From Vibrio sp. FE10 (GTDB lineage: Bacteria; Pseudomonadota; Gammaproteobacteria; Enterobacterales; Vibrionaceae), in contig NZ_AP028067.1 of assembly GCF_030297155.1 (NCBI RefSeq), forward strand, positions 3,410,001 to 3,474,000: DNA of 64,000 bases, given 5' to 3'. Made by a program: the position numbers and the translations under genes. Positions 50,971 to 60,582 of the stretch are shown in pieces. The notes under the pieces were generated by a model, which saw nothing but the letters and a program-made list of their open reading frames with translations, made no database searches and had not been told where the DNA came from. Every line of letters starts with the position of its first letter. The first letter of the stretch is position 1.

Positions 50971-52182
50971 CTAAACTAGCGTAGCGATTGCTTTGTCTAG
51001 TTTTGATAAACCGTCTTCAATTTCTTGTGTAGTGATAACCAGTGATGGTGTGAAACGAACCACGTTTGCACCGGCAACCAGTACCATCAAGCCTTGTTCG
51101 CCTGCCGCTACTAATACATCACGAGCACGACCTTGCCATGCTTCATTAAGCGCAGCGCCTAGCAATAGGCCTTTACCGCGAACTTCACTGAATATTTGGT
51201 ATTTATCGTTAATCTTAGCTAAACCATCACGGAATAGTGCTTCGCGTTCTTTCACGCCAGCCAACGTTTCAGGTTGGCTTACTACGTCAACAACGGCTTC
51301 AGCAACGGCACACGCCAGTGGGTTACCACCGTAAGTAGAACCGTGCGTACCCACTTTTAGATGTGTCGCAAGTTCAGACGTTGTTAGCATTGCGCCGATA
51401 GGGAAACCACCACCTAGTGATTTCGCTGTGCTTAGGATGTCAGGTGTCACACCTAGACCTTGGTAAGCGTAAAAGTTACCCGTACGGCCATTACCTGTTT
51501 GCACTTCATCAAAGATAAGCAGCGCATTGTGTTTGTCACACAGTTCACGAACCGTGTTCACGAACTCAGATGTTGGAGAGATGATACCGCCCTCGCCTTG
51601 CAGAGGTTCCATCATGATTGCACATGTGCGATCTGAGATGTGTGCTTCTAACGCTGCAATATCGTTGTAAGGCAAGTGAGTTACATCGCCCGGTTTAGGA
51701 CCGAAGCCATCAGAGTAAGCTTCTTGACCACCGACCGTTACGGTAAAGAAAGTACGACCGTGGAAACCTTGTTTGAATGCAATGATTTCAGATTTTTCAG
51801 GACCGTGAACATCTGCTGCCCAACGACGAGCTAGCTTCAATGCGGCTTCGTTCGCTTCTGCACCAGAGTTGGCAAAGAATACTTTTTCTGCAAAACATAC
51901 GTCTGTTAGCTTCTTCGCTAGACGCAATGCAGGTTCATTGGTCATTACATTACTTAAATGCCAAATCTTGTTTGCTTGCTCAGTAACTGCGTTAACCATT
52001 GCTGGGTGACAGTGACCCAAACAGCTCACAGCGATACCACCAGCAAAGTCGATATACTCTCGGCCTTGTTGGTCCCAAACGCGTGCGCCTTCCCCTTTTA
52101 CTGGGATCATTTCCATTGGGTTATAACAAGGCACCATCACCTCGTTAAACAGACTACGTTCTACTTTTTTTTCCACTGTCAT
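50971..52182 (-). CDS. argD: Acetylornithine/succinylornithine aminotransferase
   Basis: PLP aminotransferase, 403 residues, active on N-acetylornithine (biosynthesis) and/or N2-succinylornithine (AstC role in breakdown). The PLP lysine is in [16 protein letters not shown] and the cofactor loop is [15 protein letters not shown]. Both names, argD and astC, are used in Vibrio. First gene of the argD(astC)-astA-astD cluster, with a candidate promoter at 52279-52308. Confidence 0.93.
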   Translation of the reverse strand: MTVEKKVERSLFNEVMVPCYNPMEMIPVKGEGARVWDQQGREYIDFAGGIAVSCLGHCHPAMVNAVTEQANKIWHLSNVMTNEPALRLAKKLTDVCFAEKVFFANSGAEANEAALKLARRWAADVHGPEKSEIIAFKQGFHGRTFFTVTVGGQEAYSDGFGPKPGDVTHLPYNDIAALEAHISDRTCAIMMEPLQGEGGIISPTSEFVNTVRELCDKHNALLIFDEVQTGNGRTGNFYAYQGLGVTPDILSTAKSLGGGFPIGAMLTTSELATHLKVGTHGSTYGGNPLACAVAEAVVDVVSQPETLAGVKEREALFRDGLAKINDKYQIFSEVRGKGLLLGAALNEAWQGRARDVLVAAGEQGLMVLVAGANVVRFTPSLVITTQEIEDGLSKLDKAIATLV

Positions 52183-52647
52183 CGTACATTCCTTCTCGAT
52201 ACCGCAAGCTTCGCAAATAAGCGTACTGGTTCATAAGTGAGACAAAGATATTTTCTCTCGCCATAATCCCGCTGCAGCATTATATTTACATTTAATTAAC
52301 GTTTTCAATAGTAGATTATTCTTTAGCCATCCCTAACAGCCAGCTAAACGTCACTACCTATGACTATTTATGCATCAATTAATCTGTTTTATGAAGCTTT
52401 TTTTACCTAAACGCATAACCAGTAATAGCAAAGCCTTACTGGCATTGCGGTATATAGGGTTCGAGACGAAATAAGGCGAATAATTTTGCATAGGCTAAAA
52501 ACTTAGCCTGAAGAGAGAGAAATGTTATAAAAAGTGATCGGCGTCAGAGGAGTAAGAGACGCGTAGCGCCCGAATTTAAACGCTTAACGAATGGGCTAAC
52601 AGGTTTAACTGGCTTATTTAGACGGAGAAAGAGTCAAATTTAAACAC
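52183..52647. other. Intergenic region upstream of argD
   Basis: 465 bases with no credible gene. It holds the candidate argD promoter and an AT-rich stretch (52290-52340). The rest, towards pabA, shows no recognisable feature. Confidence 0.5.
52279..52308 (-). promoter_or_regulatory. Candidate promoter of argD(astC)-astA-astD
   Basis: On the minus strand TTGAAA (52303-52308), an 18-base spacer and perfect TATAAT (52279-52284), about 97 bases upstream of argD. I did not find a convincing ArgR box overlapping it. Confidence 0.55.
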
Positions 52648-53226
52648 TCAGCGTGCTAGGAAGTTAGCGAGAAGCTGGTGTCCTTGCTCTGTTTTAATCG
52701 ACTCAGGGTGAAATTGCACCGCATCAATCGGCAAGGTTTTGTGTTGATAACCCATGATCTCATCCATGCTGCCATCTTCGAATTCCGTCCAAGACGTCAG
52801 TTCAAAGCAGTCAGGTAGCGTGCCATTTTTCACCACTAGAGAGTGGTAACGTGTCACGGTTAGAGGGTTATTGAGCCCTTGAAAAACGCTCTTGCCATTA
52901 TGGCGGATTGGAGAGGTTTTACCGTGCATCACTTGTCTGGCTCGCACCACTTCACCACCAAACACTTGGGCAATAGCTTGATGGCCAAGACACACACCTA
53001 AGATAGGCAACTTACCCACGAAGTGTTCAATGACTTGCAGAGAGATTCCCGCATCATCAGGCGTACAAGGGCCTGGCGAGATAACAAGATGGCTAGGATT
53101 CAGCGCTTCGATACCCGCAATATCAATCTCATCGTTGCGCACAACTTTCACAGTGACCCCTAACTCACAGAAATACTGATACAAGTTATAGGTAAAAGAG
53201 TCGTAGTTATCGATGATAAGTAACAT
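52648..53226 (-). CDS. pabA: Aminodeoxychorismate/anthranilate synthase glutamine amidotransferase
   Basis: Class I glutamine amidotransferase subunit, 192 residues from ATG 53226 ([20 protein letters not shown]). It delivers ammonia for p-aminobenzoate synthesis and may also serve anthranilate synthase. The triad is Cys79 (LGVCLGHQ), His173 and Glu175 (QFHPES). The longer open frame upstream has no family support. No pabB or trpE beside it. Confidence 0.9.
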   Translation of the reverse strand: MLLIIDNYDSFTYNLYQYFCELGVTVKVVRNDEIDIAGIEALNPSHLVISPGPCTPDDAGISLQVIEHFVGKLPILGVCLGHQAIAQVFGGEVVRARQVMHGKTSPIRHNGKSVFQGLNNPLTVTRYHSLVVKNGTLPDCFELTSWTEFEDGSMDEIMGYQHKTLPIDAVQFHPESIKTEQGHQLLANFLAR

Positions 53227-53414
53227 GGGTCGAAATCGTTTGCTAAATACTAAATGATTGGGGGATATAGGGGCGGTATTGTGCAATACCCATGGCGAAA
53301 GGCAAGTGGAAACTGCATTTCGCCAATAATTAAGGCCAACCTAAGTTGACCTTAATTGTTTACAGATAACTTTCAGTTACCTGAATCAGCTGGCTTGCAT
53401 GGTTAACGATGTCG

Positions 53415-56384
53415 CTACTTGCGACGACGCCACATTGCTAAGCCAAACAATGACATCAGTGCACCGAAGCCAAATGAACCACCATCAGTATCGTCCGGTT
53501 TTGTAGGATCTGTCGGAGTTGTATCAGACGTCTCAACAGTCACTTCACGCTCAGAGCTGAACTTAACCGTTTCACCAGTAGAGTCAGTTAATTTTTCTTT
53601 CAGTAGGTACTGACCTTGATCTATTTCTTCGTCAAATTCAACGTTAACACTTCGAGCATCAATATCGGCTTGCCCCAAAGTCGCACTTGCAGAATAACCT
53701 TGAGCTTCTGAATTAGATGATGTTGCTTTAATTGAGCCTGTCAGAGTTAAGCTAACCGTTACAATATCATTCACGGCAGCATTTGGTGGTAAACGAACTT
53801 CAACTGCGAATTTCTCGCCTGAGCTAGGTAAATCAAGATCAGTGTCAGGGAAGTCTATAGCAATGATCACAGGATCATGGTCCGACGCTGAAAACGCGTC
53901 TTTGTACTTAGGCATATCACCGGTGTACTTACTGCTGTATTCAAACAAGTTACTTTCTAGTGAATTAATGTGCCAATCTTCAATAGCAACTACTTTCTGA
54001 GCCAAACTACTGCTCGCTAATGCATGATCCAAGTTACCTAACTCGCCAGAGTAAGTGTATGAAAAGGTATCAGCTCCGTGCAATACCGTATTCAAATTGT
54101 GGTAACCGTAACCTTGTTGGATTTGCGTTTTATCAACTTGAAGCTCGCCACCATCTAGCGTTGTGTAAGCAGCGGTGTAAATATCACGATCGTATGTATC
54201 TTTTGAGTAATCAGTTAAAGTTAACAAAGGATCTTCCATGCCGTAAGCATTCAGATCTCCCATTACTAACATATCACCTTTAATGTCTTTTAACGCTTCA
54301 CCAACAACATGAGCAGCAGAAACCCGGAAGTTATTACAATTCCCTTGAAGATCCGTTGGCTCTGAATCGTCAACACCTGCAATCCACTCTTCGATACATT
54401 CAGAACCTTTCGACTTAAAGTGGTTAACTACAATCGAGAGATCTTCGCCCGTTTCTTGCACGATGAAGGTTTGCAACAAACTATGGCGCTGATATTTGTC
54501 ATATGAAGGGTTACTCTCAGCACCTTCATTACGAGTGATAGTATTCTCCTCAATATGCTGCTCAGGAGTTACAATCACTTTAGCGGCTTGCTTAGGTGTC
54601 ACGGCTTTCGCACGGTACAAGATAGCAACCATGATAGCGTCGCTACCAAAGTAATCGTCTTGATATTTGTCTTGTTCAGAAATCTCAACATAAGAGTAAT
54701 GCTCATCAACATCATCAATCTCAGAATTCAATGCATTAGCCAAGTTATTCAATGCGCTATCGTCACCAAAACCGTTATTCTCGATTTCCATCAACCCTAT
54801 GATATCTGCATCCATTTTGCTCATCGCTGCAACGATTTTCGCTTGTTGAACCAAAAATTCATCAAGATTAGTCGCTCCTCGATTTTGTCCAGTTGGATTA
54901 TCATGACCACTGTCAGCAACAGAAGTAAAATAGTTTAGAACATTAAAACTTGCTACACGTAGATCAGACTCAGCAATAGCAGGTGCTGCTTTTCGAGTCA
55001 CATCGAAGTTTTCACCTGACGTAACGAAATTGGTGTTATTTACCTCATTTGTTGCGATTAAACGGTATTCGTTGTAGCTATAGCTAACCACACCATGCAA
55101 ACCCTCAACACGAGAGCCAAGGCGAATATGTTGTTCAGAAGAGCCATCTTGATCTGCATCTTGGCCAAATTCAGGGTAGTAAGGGATTTGACCGCTAGCC
55201 GCTTTACCATCGGATTCTAGGAACACACGGTTATCAGCGTTGTCTTTTGCTAGCTCAATGGCAGCTTCACTTTCCGCCGCGTGCAGCTGAGTAGGCTTAA
55301 GTAAAGGTGCTTGATATGACAACATCATATTGTTGCGCTTTGAGTCATAATCGTAAGAAAAGTTACGTGTGACAAATAAATCACTTGCTGAACTCAATTC
55401 AACTTGCATTCCTTCGTGGCGCTCCAGTGCATCACGTAGTGTTTCCCCTTCTTTAATAGTAAGTTTTGTAACAAGAGGAATTTCAGATGATCCCATCTTA
55501 GTGTAACTATTTGCATCAGAGGAAAGCTGGGTACTACTATAATACTCTTGGACTTTACCTTTAACACACACAACATCGCCTGGTCTTAAGTTTGTATCTG
55601 CGGCATCGGTATGAATAAATAATCCTTCGGAAGTCTTATCATTATTATCGTTCTCAATAGCCTGCAAATAAAAACCTTTGGTTAAACCAGTGGTTACGGC
55701 ACTGACAACACCAGTTACAAAGTGGTCTTCTTCTGTAATGTATGGATAACCATCAATGAGTGGAGAGGAGCCTTCTTCACCCTGAATATCTTGAATGGTA
55801 GTGAAAGTAGGTTGTTGTCCGTCGACTTCACAAACAAACGGAACAGGTGGTTCAACGGTGTTTAAATTTCCAAGACCATCAATATTATCTTTCGCGAAAG
55901 CAGTCCATTGTGCAGCTTGGTAAATTGCAGAGGGTGTTAAGGCATCACTATTGCGAACTAAAGTTGTATCTTTACCAAAATCAACATCCCCCATAACACC
56001 AAGAATGTCGTGAACTTCGCCATCTTTAAGCAATGCTAATGGGTCATCACCATTGAAATTTGCAACGCTCTTATCTGTAAAATCGGCAATAGTTGTAATC
56101 GCATCGCTCGAGTCACCATGGGCAACAACATACACTTGGTTCGCCTGCAAAGTCACTGAGCTTAGGTCTATTTTACTGCCCCAATTGCCATCGCCATTCG
56201 AAGATTTAGCCAATTCATAACCTGTCAAGGTTACTGCTGCATCACCAGTATTCGCGATTTCTACCGCTTTATTATATGAACTTCCTTCAACATACTGGGT
56301 AAATATAATTTCAGCATTTACATTAGCACTGAGCGTGCTAGCAATCGTCAGTGCAAGTAAAGAGGGTTTAATTAACGTGTCCAT
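53415..56384 (-). CDS. xds: ExeM/NucH-type extracellular nuclease (Xds homologue)
   Basis: A 989-residue secreted nuclease. Signal peptide (1-24, NVNA|EII), a lamin-tail-like domain (about 25-130), a probable OB-like region (about 210-440), and an exonuclease-endonuclease-phosphatase nuclease domain (about 472-840) from SDLRVASFNVLNYF to ASDHDPVIIAI. A C-terminal GlyGly-CTERM tail (about 966-989: GSFGFGALMSLFGLAMWRRRK) is expected for rhombosortase processing. V. cholerae Xds degrades extracellular DNA, including in biofilms and neutrophil traps, and lies at the same site beside trpS. Confidence 0.9.
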   Translation of the reverse strand: MDTLIKPSLLALTIASTLSANVNAEIIFTQYVEGSSYNKAVEIANTGDAAVTLTGYELAKSSNGDGNWGSKIDLSSVTLQANQVYVVAHGDSSDAITTIADFTDKSVANFNGDDPLALLKDGEVHDILGVMGDVDFGKDTTLVRNSDALTPSAIYQAAQWTAFAKDNIDGLGNLNTVEPPVPFVCEVDGQQPTFTTIQDIQGEEGSSPLIDGYPYITEEDHFVTGVVSAVTTGLTKGFYLQAIENDNNDKTSEGLFIHTDAADTNLRPGDVVCVKGKVQEYYSSTQLSSDANSYTKMGSSEIPLVTKLTIKEGETLRDALERHEGMQVELSSASDLFVTRNFSYDYDSKRNNMMLSYQAPLLKPTQLHAAESEAAIELAKDNADNRVFLESDGKAASGQIPYYPEFGQDADQDGSSEQHIRLGSRVEGLHGVVSYSYNEYRLIATNEVNNTNFVTSGENFDVTRKAAPAIAESDLRVASFNVLNYFTSVADSGHDNPTGQNRGATNLDEFLVQQAKIVAAMSKMDADIIGLMEIENNGFGDDSALNNLANALNSEIDDVDEHYSYVEISEQDKYQDDYFGSDAIMVAILYRAKAVTPKQAAKVIVTPEQHIEENTITRNEGAESNPSYDKYQRHSLLQTFIVQETGEDLSIVVNHFKSKGSECIEEWIAGVDDSEPTDLQGNCNNFRVSAAHVVGEALKDIKGDMLVMGDLNAYGMEDPLLTLTDYSKDTYDRDIYTAAYTTLDGGELQVDKTQIQQGYGYHNLNTVLHGADTFSYTYSGELGNLDHALASSSLAQKVVAIEDWHINSLESNLFEYSSKYTGDMPKYKDAFSASDHDPVIIAIDFPDTDLDLPSSGEKFAVEVRLPPNAAVNDIVTVSLTLTGSIKATSSNSEAQGYSASATLGQADIDARSVNVEFDEEIDQGQYLLKEKLTDSTGETVKFSSEREVTVETSDTTPTDPTKPDDTDGGSFGFGALMSLFGLAMWRRRK

Positions 56385-56488
56385 TGTCGTACCTAATATT
56401 TATTTGAATACAAACTGAGCACAGAGCTCACCATTTGTGCTTACTATCAGGTTTATTTATGAAACAAATAAGAAAGGCCAACAAAAGC

Positions 56489-56504
56489 CGTGAAACCAAT
56501 CACA
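56489..56504 (-). promoter_or_regulatory. Candidate CRP site upstream of xds
   Basis: On the minus strand TGTGATTGGTTTCACG: TGTGA-N6-TCACG matches nine of ten consensus positions. It lies about 105 bases before the xds start, a workable distance for activation if the start site is about 40-60 bases downstream. Confidence 0.55.
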
Positions 56505-56730
56505 TGTGAATATTAAAAATTATGCCAGAGCAGCTCATTTAAACAATTTTTGTAACAAATATATCAATTAACTAAATCAAACCCATTAATTAGAGTTATT
56601 GCTCAGCTATATGTTTCTAGTTATGTTATGTAAATTGGTCAATAGAATAGATACTCAACCTTTTAAGCTCTGCACAAATGATGTGTACGCCACAAGCAAC
56701 ACTCCAAAGGTATCTCCTCGACAATGGACA

Positions 56731-56758
56731 TAAAAAAAGCCCCACCAATGGTGGAGCT
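56731..56758 (-). terminator. Terminator of trpS
   Basis: On the minus strand GCTCCACC, loop ATT, GGTGGGGC (one T-G pair), then TTTTTTT. Confidence 0.9.
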
Positions 56759-56789
56759 CTTAAAATCGGATTATCACCTTAACTAAGAG

Positions 56790-57806
56790 TTACGGGCGAG
56801 TAACAAAACCTACCGCTTCGTATGCTTTTTTCAGAGTCACTGCAGCACGCTCAGATGCTTTTTCAGCACCCGCTTTCATTACTGCATCCATGTAAGCACG
56901 ATCAGCACGAATACGGTGGTATTCAGATTGAATCGGCTCAAGCATCTCAACCAACGCTGCGCCTACATCTTTCTTGAATGGACCGTACATTTCAACGCCT
57001 TGGTATTGCGCTTCAATCTCTTCAAACGTTTTACCCGTCGCCGCAGAGTACAGACCCATTAGGTTAGAGATACCCGCTTTGTTTTCCCAATCGTGAGCAA
57101 TACGTGGTGGCGTTTCTGCATCCGTTTGCGCTTTGTTGATCTTCTTGATGATCGACTTAGGCTCTTCTAGCAGAGTAATTACGTTCTTACGGTTATCATC
57201 CGACTTAGACATTTTCTTAGTCGCATCTTGCAGGCTCATTACACGTGCATTCACTGTTGGAATGTAAGGTTCAGGCACTTGGAAGATTGGTGTTTCAGGG
57301 CCGTAGATGTTGTTAAAGCGATTTGCGATATCACGCGCTAGCTCTAGGTGTTGTTTCTGGTCGCTACCTACTGGCACTTGGTGAGCACCGTAAAGCAGGA
57401 TGTCTGCAGCCATCAACACTGGGTAATCGTATAGGCCTACGTTTACGTCATTTGAGTGACGTGCAGACTTATCTTTAAACTGAGTCATACGGCTCAGTTC
57501 ACCCATTTGTGTGTAACAGTTAAGAAGCCAACCAAGTTGAGCATGCTCTGGTACGTGTGACTGAACAAATAGCGTGCTCTTCTTTGGATCAACACCGACA
57601 GCAAGACAGATTGCTAATGCGTCTAGAGTCGCTTCATGCAGTGCTTTCGGGTCTTGGCGAACCGTAATTGCGTGAAGGTCTACAACACAGTATTGGCAAT
57701 CGTAATCATCTTGCATCTGTTGCCATTGACGTAGAGCACCCAAGTAGTTACCGATACTTAGTTCACCAGATGGTTGAACACCACTCAATACGATGGGCTT
57801 GCTCAT
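56790..57806 (-). CDS. trpS: Tryptophanyl-tRNA synthetase
   Basis: Class I aminoacyl-tRNA synthetase, 338 residues. The HIGH-type region is [18 protein letters not shown] (8-25) and the KMSKS loop is KKMSKSDDN. Full length. Last gene of the dam-rpe-gph-trpS order also seen in E. coli. Confidence 0.97.
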   Translation of the reverse strand: MSKPIVLSGVQPSGELSIGNYLGALRQWQQMQDDYDCQYCVVDLHAITVRQDPKALHEATLDALAICLAVGVDPKKSTLFVQSHVPEHAQLGWLLNCYTQMGELSRMTQFKDKSARHSNDVNVGLYDYPVLMAADILLYGAHQVPVGSDQKQHLELARDIANRFNNIYGPETPIFQVPEPYIPTVNARVMSLQDATKKMSKSDDNRKNVITLLEEPKSIIKKINKAQTDAETPPRIAHDWENKAGISNLMGLYSAATGKTFEEIEAQYQGVEMYGPFKKDVGAALVEMLEPIQSEYHRIRADRAYMDAVMKAGAEKASERAAVTLKKAYEAVGFVTRP

Positions 57807-57892
57807 GGTTTTAATTCCTTTGCTTGTTCGCTAAGCTCGTTAACTTAGTTTCTTAACGTAGTATCTGAAAAACTTAGCTTCTTAACTTTAAA

Positions 57893-57924
57893 ATAGAAAA
57901 GCCGCACAGCTCTTCTGTGCGGCT
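57893..57924 (-). terminator. Terminator after gph
   Basis: On the minus strand GCCGCACAG, loop AAGAG, CTGTGCGGC, then TTTTC. It lies 60 bases past the gph stop, so trpS likely has its own promoter or relies on read-through. Confidence 0.8.
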
Positions 57925-57982
57925 CATCCAGTGTACTCATTGACAAGTATTTTGCTAGTAGGTTCGCTAACTTTTGTCCGCT

Positions 57983-58669
57983 TTATGCTGAAACTAGAAC
58001 GACATCTAGTAATTGCGCAATGTTGTCTGCGACATAGTCAGGGTTTGATACTGAAATCGGTTCGCCATGATTGTAGCCGTAAGTCAGACCAAACGAGTGA
58101 CAGCCTGCATTCTTAGCGGCTTTGATGTCGTTACTTGAATCGCCAACCATCAGCATCTCGTCAGCCTTCACATTGTGCTTTTCTAGCAACCAATTCAGCG
58201 CCACTGGGTTCGGTTTTTTCTCTGGGAAAGAGTCGCCGCCCAACACATCAACAAAGTACTTATCGATACCATGCTGCGCCAGAACGTCTGGTACAAATTT
58301 CGATGGTTTGTTGGTCACAAGCGCCATAGTGAAACCTGCTTTGTCTAGCTCTGCTAGCGTCTCTTTAACTGATGGATAAAGGTGGCTTAGCTTATGGCCG
58401 CCCTGCTCGTAGAAATCATCAAACAGGATACGCGCTTTCTTTAGCAGCTCAGGCTCTAGGCTTGGATCTACCGTAAGATTGCGGCTCAGTGAGCGTCCGA
58501 TAAGAACGTCAGCACCATTACCCACATAGTCGCGAACCTGTTCTTCGCTTACTGAAGAAAAACCCAGTTCCTGACAAGCTTGGTCAGCGGCGACAGCCAA
58601 ATCAGGCACGCTATCTAACAAGGTTCCATCCAAATCAAAGGCGATCAGTTTTATTGAGCTTAATGACAT
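57983..58669 (-). CDS. gph: Phosphoglycolate phosphatase
   Basis: HAD-family phosphatase, 228 residues, that removes 2-phosphoglycolate (arising from DNA repair). The nucleophile motif is FDLDGTLLDS (Asp12, Asp14), motif II is TNKPSKF and motif III is MVGDSSNDIKAAKNAG. Between rpe and trpS. Confidence 0.94.
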   Translation of the reverse strand: MSLSSIKLIAFDLDGTLLDSVPDLAVAADQACQELGFSSVSEEQVRDYVGNGADVLIGRSLSRNLTVDPSLEPELLKKARILFDDFYEQGGHKLSHLYPSVKETLAELDKAGFTMALVTNKPSKFVPDVLAQHGIDKYFVDVLGGDSFPEKKPNPVALNWLLEKHNVKADEMLMVGDSSNDIKAAKNAGCHSFGLTYGYNHGEPISVSNPDYVADNIAQLLDVVLVSA

Positions 58670-58719
58670 CTTACTTTCCTATTTATAATTGTCGTCTTAT
58701 GAGCTGAGCTATAAGACGT

Positions 58720-58745
58720 AAAAAAGGGGCCAATGAGCCCCTTAA
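58720..58745 (-). terminator. Terminator between rpe and gph
   Basis: On the minus strand AGGGGC, loop TCATTG, GCCCCT, then TTTTT. A second stem-loop follows at 58694-58717 (GTCTTAT/ATAAGAC). Confidence 0.75.
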
Positions 58746-58788
58746 TCTAAATTTTTTGATTTTAGGTCAACAGACCTTAGTTCTACTT

Positions 58789-59463
58789 TTATGCGTTAAC
58801 TTTTGCAAGCTCTGCACGCATCTCATCAATCACTTCTTTGTAGTCCGGTTGATTGAAGATAGCGGAACCTGCAACGAACATATCTGCGCCCGCTTCTGCG
58901 ATTTCACGGATGTTATCAACCTTCACACCACCATCAATCTCAAGGCGGATATCACGGCCAGATTCGTCAATAAGTTTACGAACAGCGCGCAACTTATCAA
59001 GTGTGTGAGGAATGAAAGATTGACCGCCAAAACCTGGGTTCACTGACATCAGTAGAATCATGTCGACTTTGTCTAGGATGTAATCAAGGCAAGAAAGTGG
59101 CGTTGCTGGGTTAAGTACTACACCCGCTTTACAGCCGTGTTCTTTGATTAGCTGTAGAGTACGATCAACGTGCTCAGAGGCTTCAACATGGAAAGTAATC
59201 ATTGATGCGCCGGCTTTAGCAAACTCTGGCACGATGCTATCTACAGGCTTAACCATTAGGTGAACATCGATAGGAGCTGTAATACCGTAGTCGCGCAGCG
59301 CTTTACAAATAGGTGCGCCAAAAGTCAGGTTAGGTACGTAGTGGTTGTCCATCACATCGAAGTGCACAACATCAGCACCGGCTGCGAGTACTTTCTCTAC
59401 GTCTTCACCAAGACGAGCAAAATCTGCAGACAAAATCGATGGAGCAATTAGAAAATCTTTCAT
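58789..59463 (-). CDS. rpe: Ribulose-phosphate 3-epimerase
   Basis: TIM-barrel pentose-phosphate enzyme interconverting ribulose 5-phosphate and xylulose 5-phosphate, 224 residues. ATG 59463 ([20 protein letters not shown]) is the family start; the open frame runs further upstream without support. Metal-site and active-site strands are [19 protein letters not shown] and [13 protein letters not shown]. Confidence 0.96.
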   Translation of the reverse strand: MKDFLIAPSILSADFARLGEDVEKVLAAGADVVHFDVMDNHYVPNLTFGAPICKALRDYGITAPIDVHLMVKPVDSIVPEFAKAGASMITFHVEASEHVDRTLQLIKEHGCKAGVVLNPATPLSCLDYILDKVDMILLMSVNPGFGGQSFIPHTLDKLRAVRKLIDESGRDIRLEIDGGVKVDNIREIAEAGADMFVAGSAIFNQPDYKEVIDEMRAELAKVNA

Positions 59464-59664
59464 ACCAAACCTCTTAAGAGTGAGTAAATTGCGAATATCA
59501 CCGCCTTGGTGGCATCTCATATACAAATACAAGACTCAATTCCAAGACTATTTGGTGTGCAATTCTACCTAAGCACCTAAGCAGATCCTAGCAGTTCGAA
59601 AGATTAGTTTATGAAAGTACCCGCTGGTCACTCAATTTAATGAGTTCGAGGGTTATGTAGGCCG

Positions 59665-60513
59665 CTACAATTCTTCTGAAGCGTGTTGCTGGTTTTTCTC
59701 TTTATGAAAAAGTGCCAGTAACTCATCGACTTTATTGCGCCCTGCGCCATTACGGCTAATGGTGCGCTTCACCTTGACCACGTTCAGTTCCGCACCATGG
59801 TATAAACGGCGCGTTAAGGTGGTGTCATGGTTTGAGATCAAGACAGGGATGCCTCGTTCCATTGCCGCTCGTTCTGCAACATCAGCCAAGGCCGCTTGAT
59901 CATCTAAGCTGAAGCCATTACCCGCATAAGAGGTAAAGTTAGCGGTGCTAGACAAGGGCGCATACGGAGGATCACAATAAACCACACAGCCTTTACGGGC
60001 GCGGCTAAAGGTCTCACTGTAGCCTTCACAAACAAACGTCGCTTTTTTCGCTTTCTCAGAGAAAAACTCAAGCTCAGCTTCTGGGAAGTAAGGTTTTTTG
60101 TAAGAACCAAACGGAACGTTAAAACCACCTTTCTTGTTGTATCGACACAGGCCATTGAAGCCGAATCGGTTCATATACAAGAAAGCAAGCGAACGATACA
60201 TGACATTGTCGGTACCATTGAACTCAGCTCTAATATCTAAAAAGACTTCTTTGCGATTATTCTCAGGACAGAACCAGCGCTTCGCTTCAGAGATGTAGGT
60301 TTCAGGGTCAGTTTTAAGAAGGTTGTACAAGTTGATAAGATCGGGATTGATATCCGCAAGCAGGTACTGTTCAAAATCAGTATTCAGAAATACTGAGCCG
60401 GCACCGACAAAAGGTTCTACCAATTTTCGAGCAGGTGGCAGGTGACGTTGGATGTCTTCAACTAGGCCATATTTACCACCAGCCCATTTTAGAAAGGCAC
60501 GCTGCTTTTTCAT
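59665..60513 (-). CDS. dam: DNA adenine methylase Dam
   Basis: Adenine-N6 methyltransferase for GATC, 282 residues, used in mismatch repair and replication-timing control; in V. cholerae it is essential. The AdoMet loop is FLKWAGGKYGLVEDI (7-21) and the catalytic motif is DPPYAPLS (about 180). GATC specificity is inferred from family resemblance. In the order damX-dam-rpe. Confidence 0.96.
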   Translation of the reverse strand: MKKQRAFLKWAGGKYGLVEDIQRHLPPARKLVEPFVGAGSVFLNTDFEQYLLADINPDLINLYNLLKTDPETYISEAKRWFCPENNRKEVFLDIRAEFNGTDNVMYRSLAFLYMNRFGFNGLCRYNKKGGFNVPFGSYKKPYFPEAELEFFSEKAKKATFVCEGYSETFSRARKGCVVYCDPPYAPLSSTANFTSYAGNGFSLDDQAALADVAERAAMERGIPVLISNHDTTLTRRLYHGAELNVVKVKRTISRNGAGRNKVDELLALFHKEKNQQHASEEL

Positions 60514-60582
60514 TTACTGCTCTATCTATCAACTCAAAAATAAGGCTGCGGAATGTAACATATTTTGAGGCTAAGCTCAGGG

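Larger units (their letters stand above)
56385..56789. other. Intergenic region upstream of xds
   Basis: 405 bases with no gene. It contains the xds ribosome-site region, a candidate CRP site (56489-56504), small inverted repeats (TGAGC/GCTCA at 56416-56430) and, at the far end, the trpS terminator. Confidence 0.6.

Noticed and set aside
52261..52310. ArgR (ARG box) operator at the argD promoter
   Set aside because: The AT-rich palindrome there has only a partial match to one half-site; the other half does not fit.
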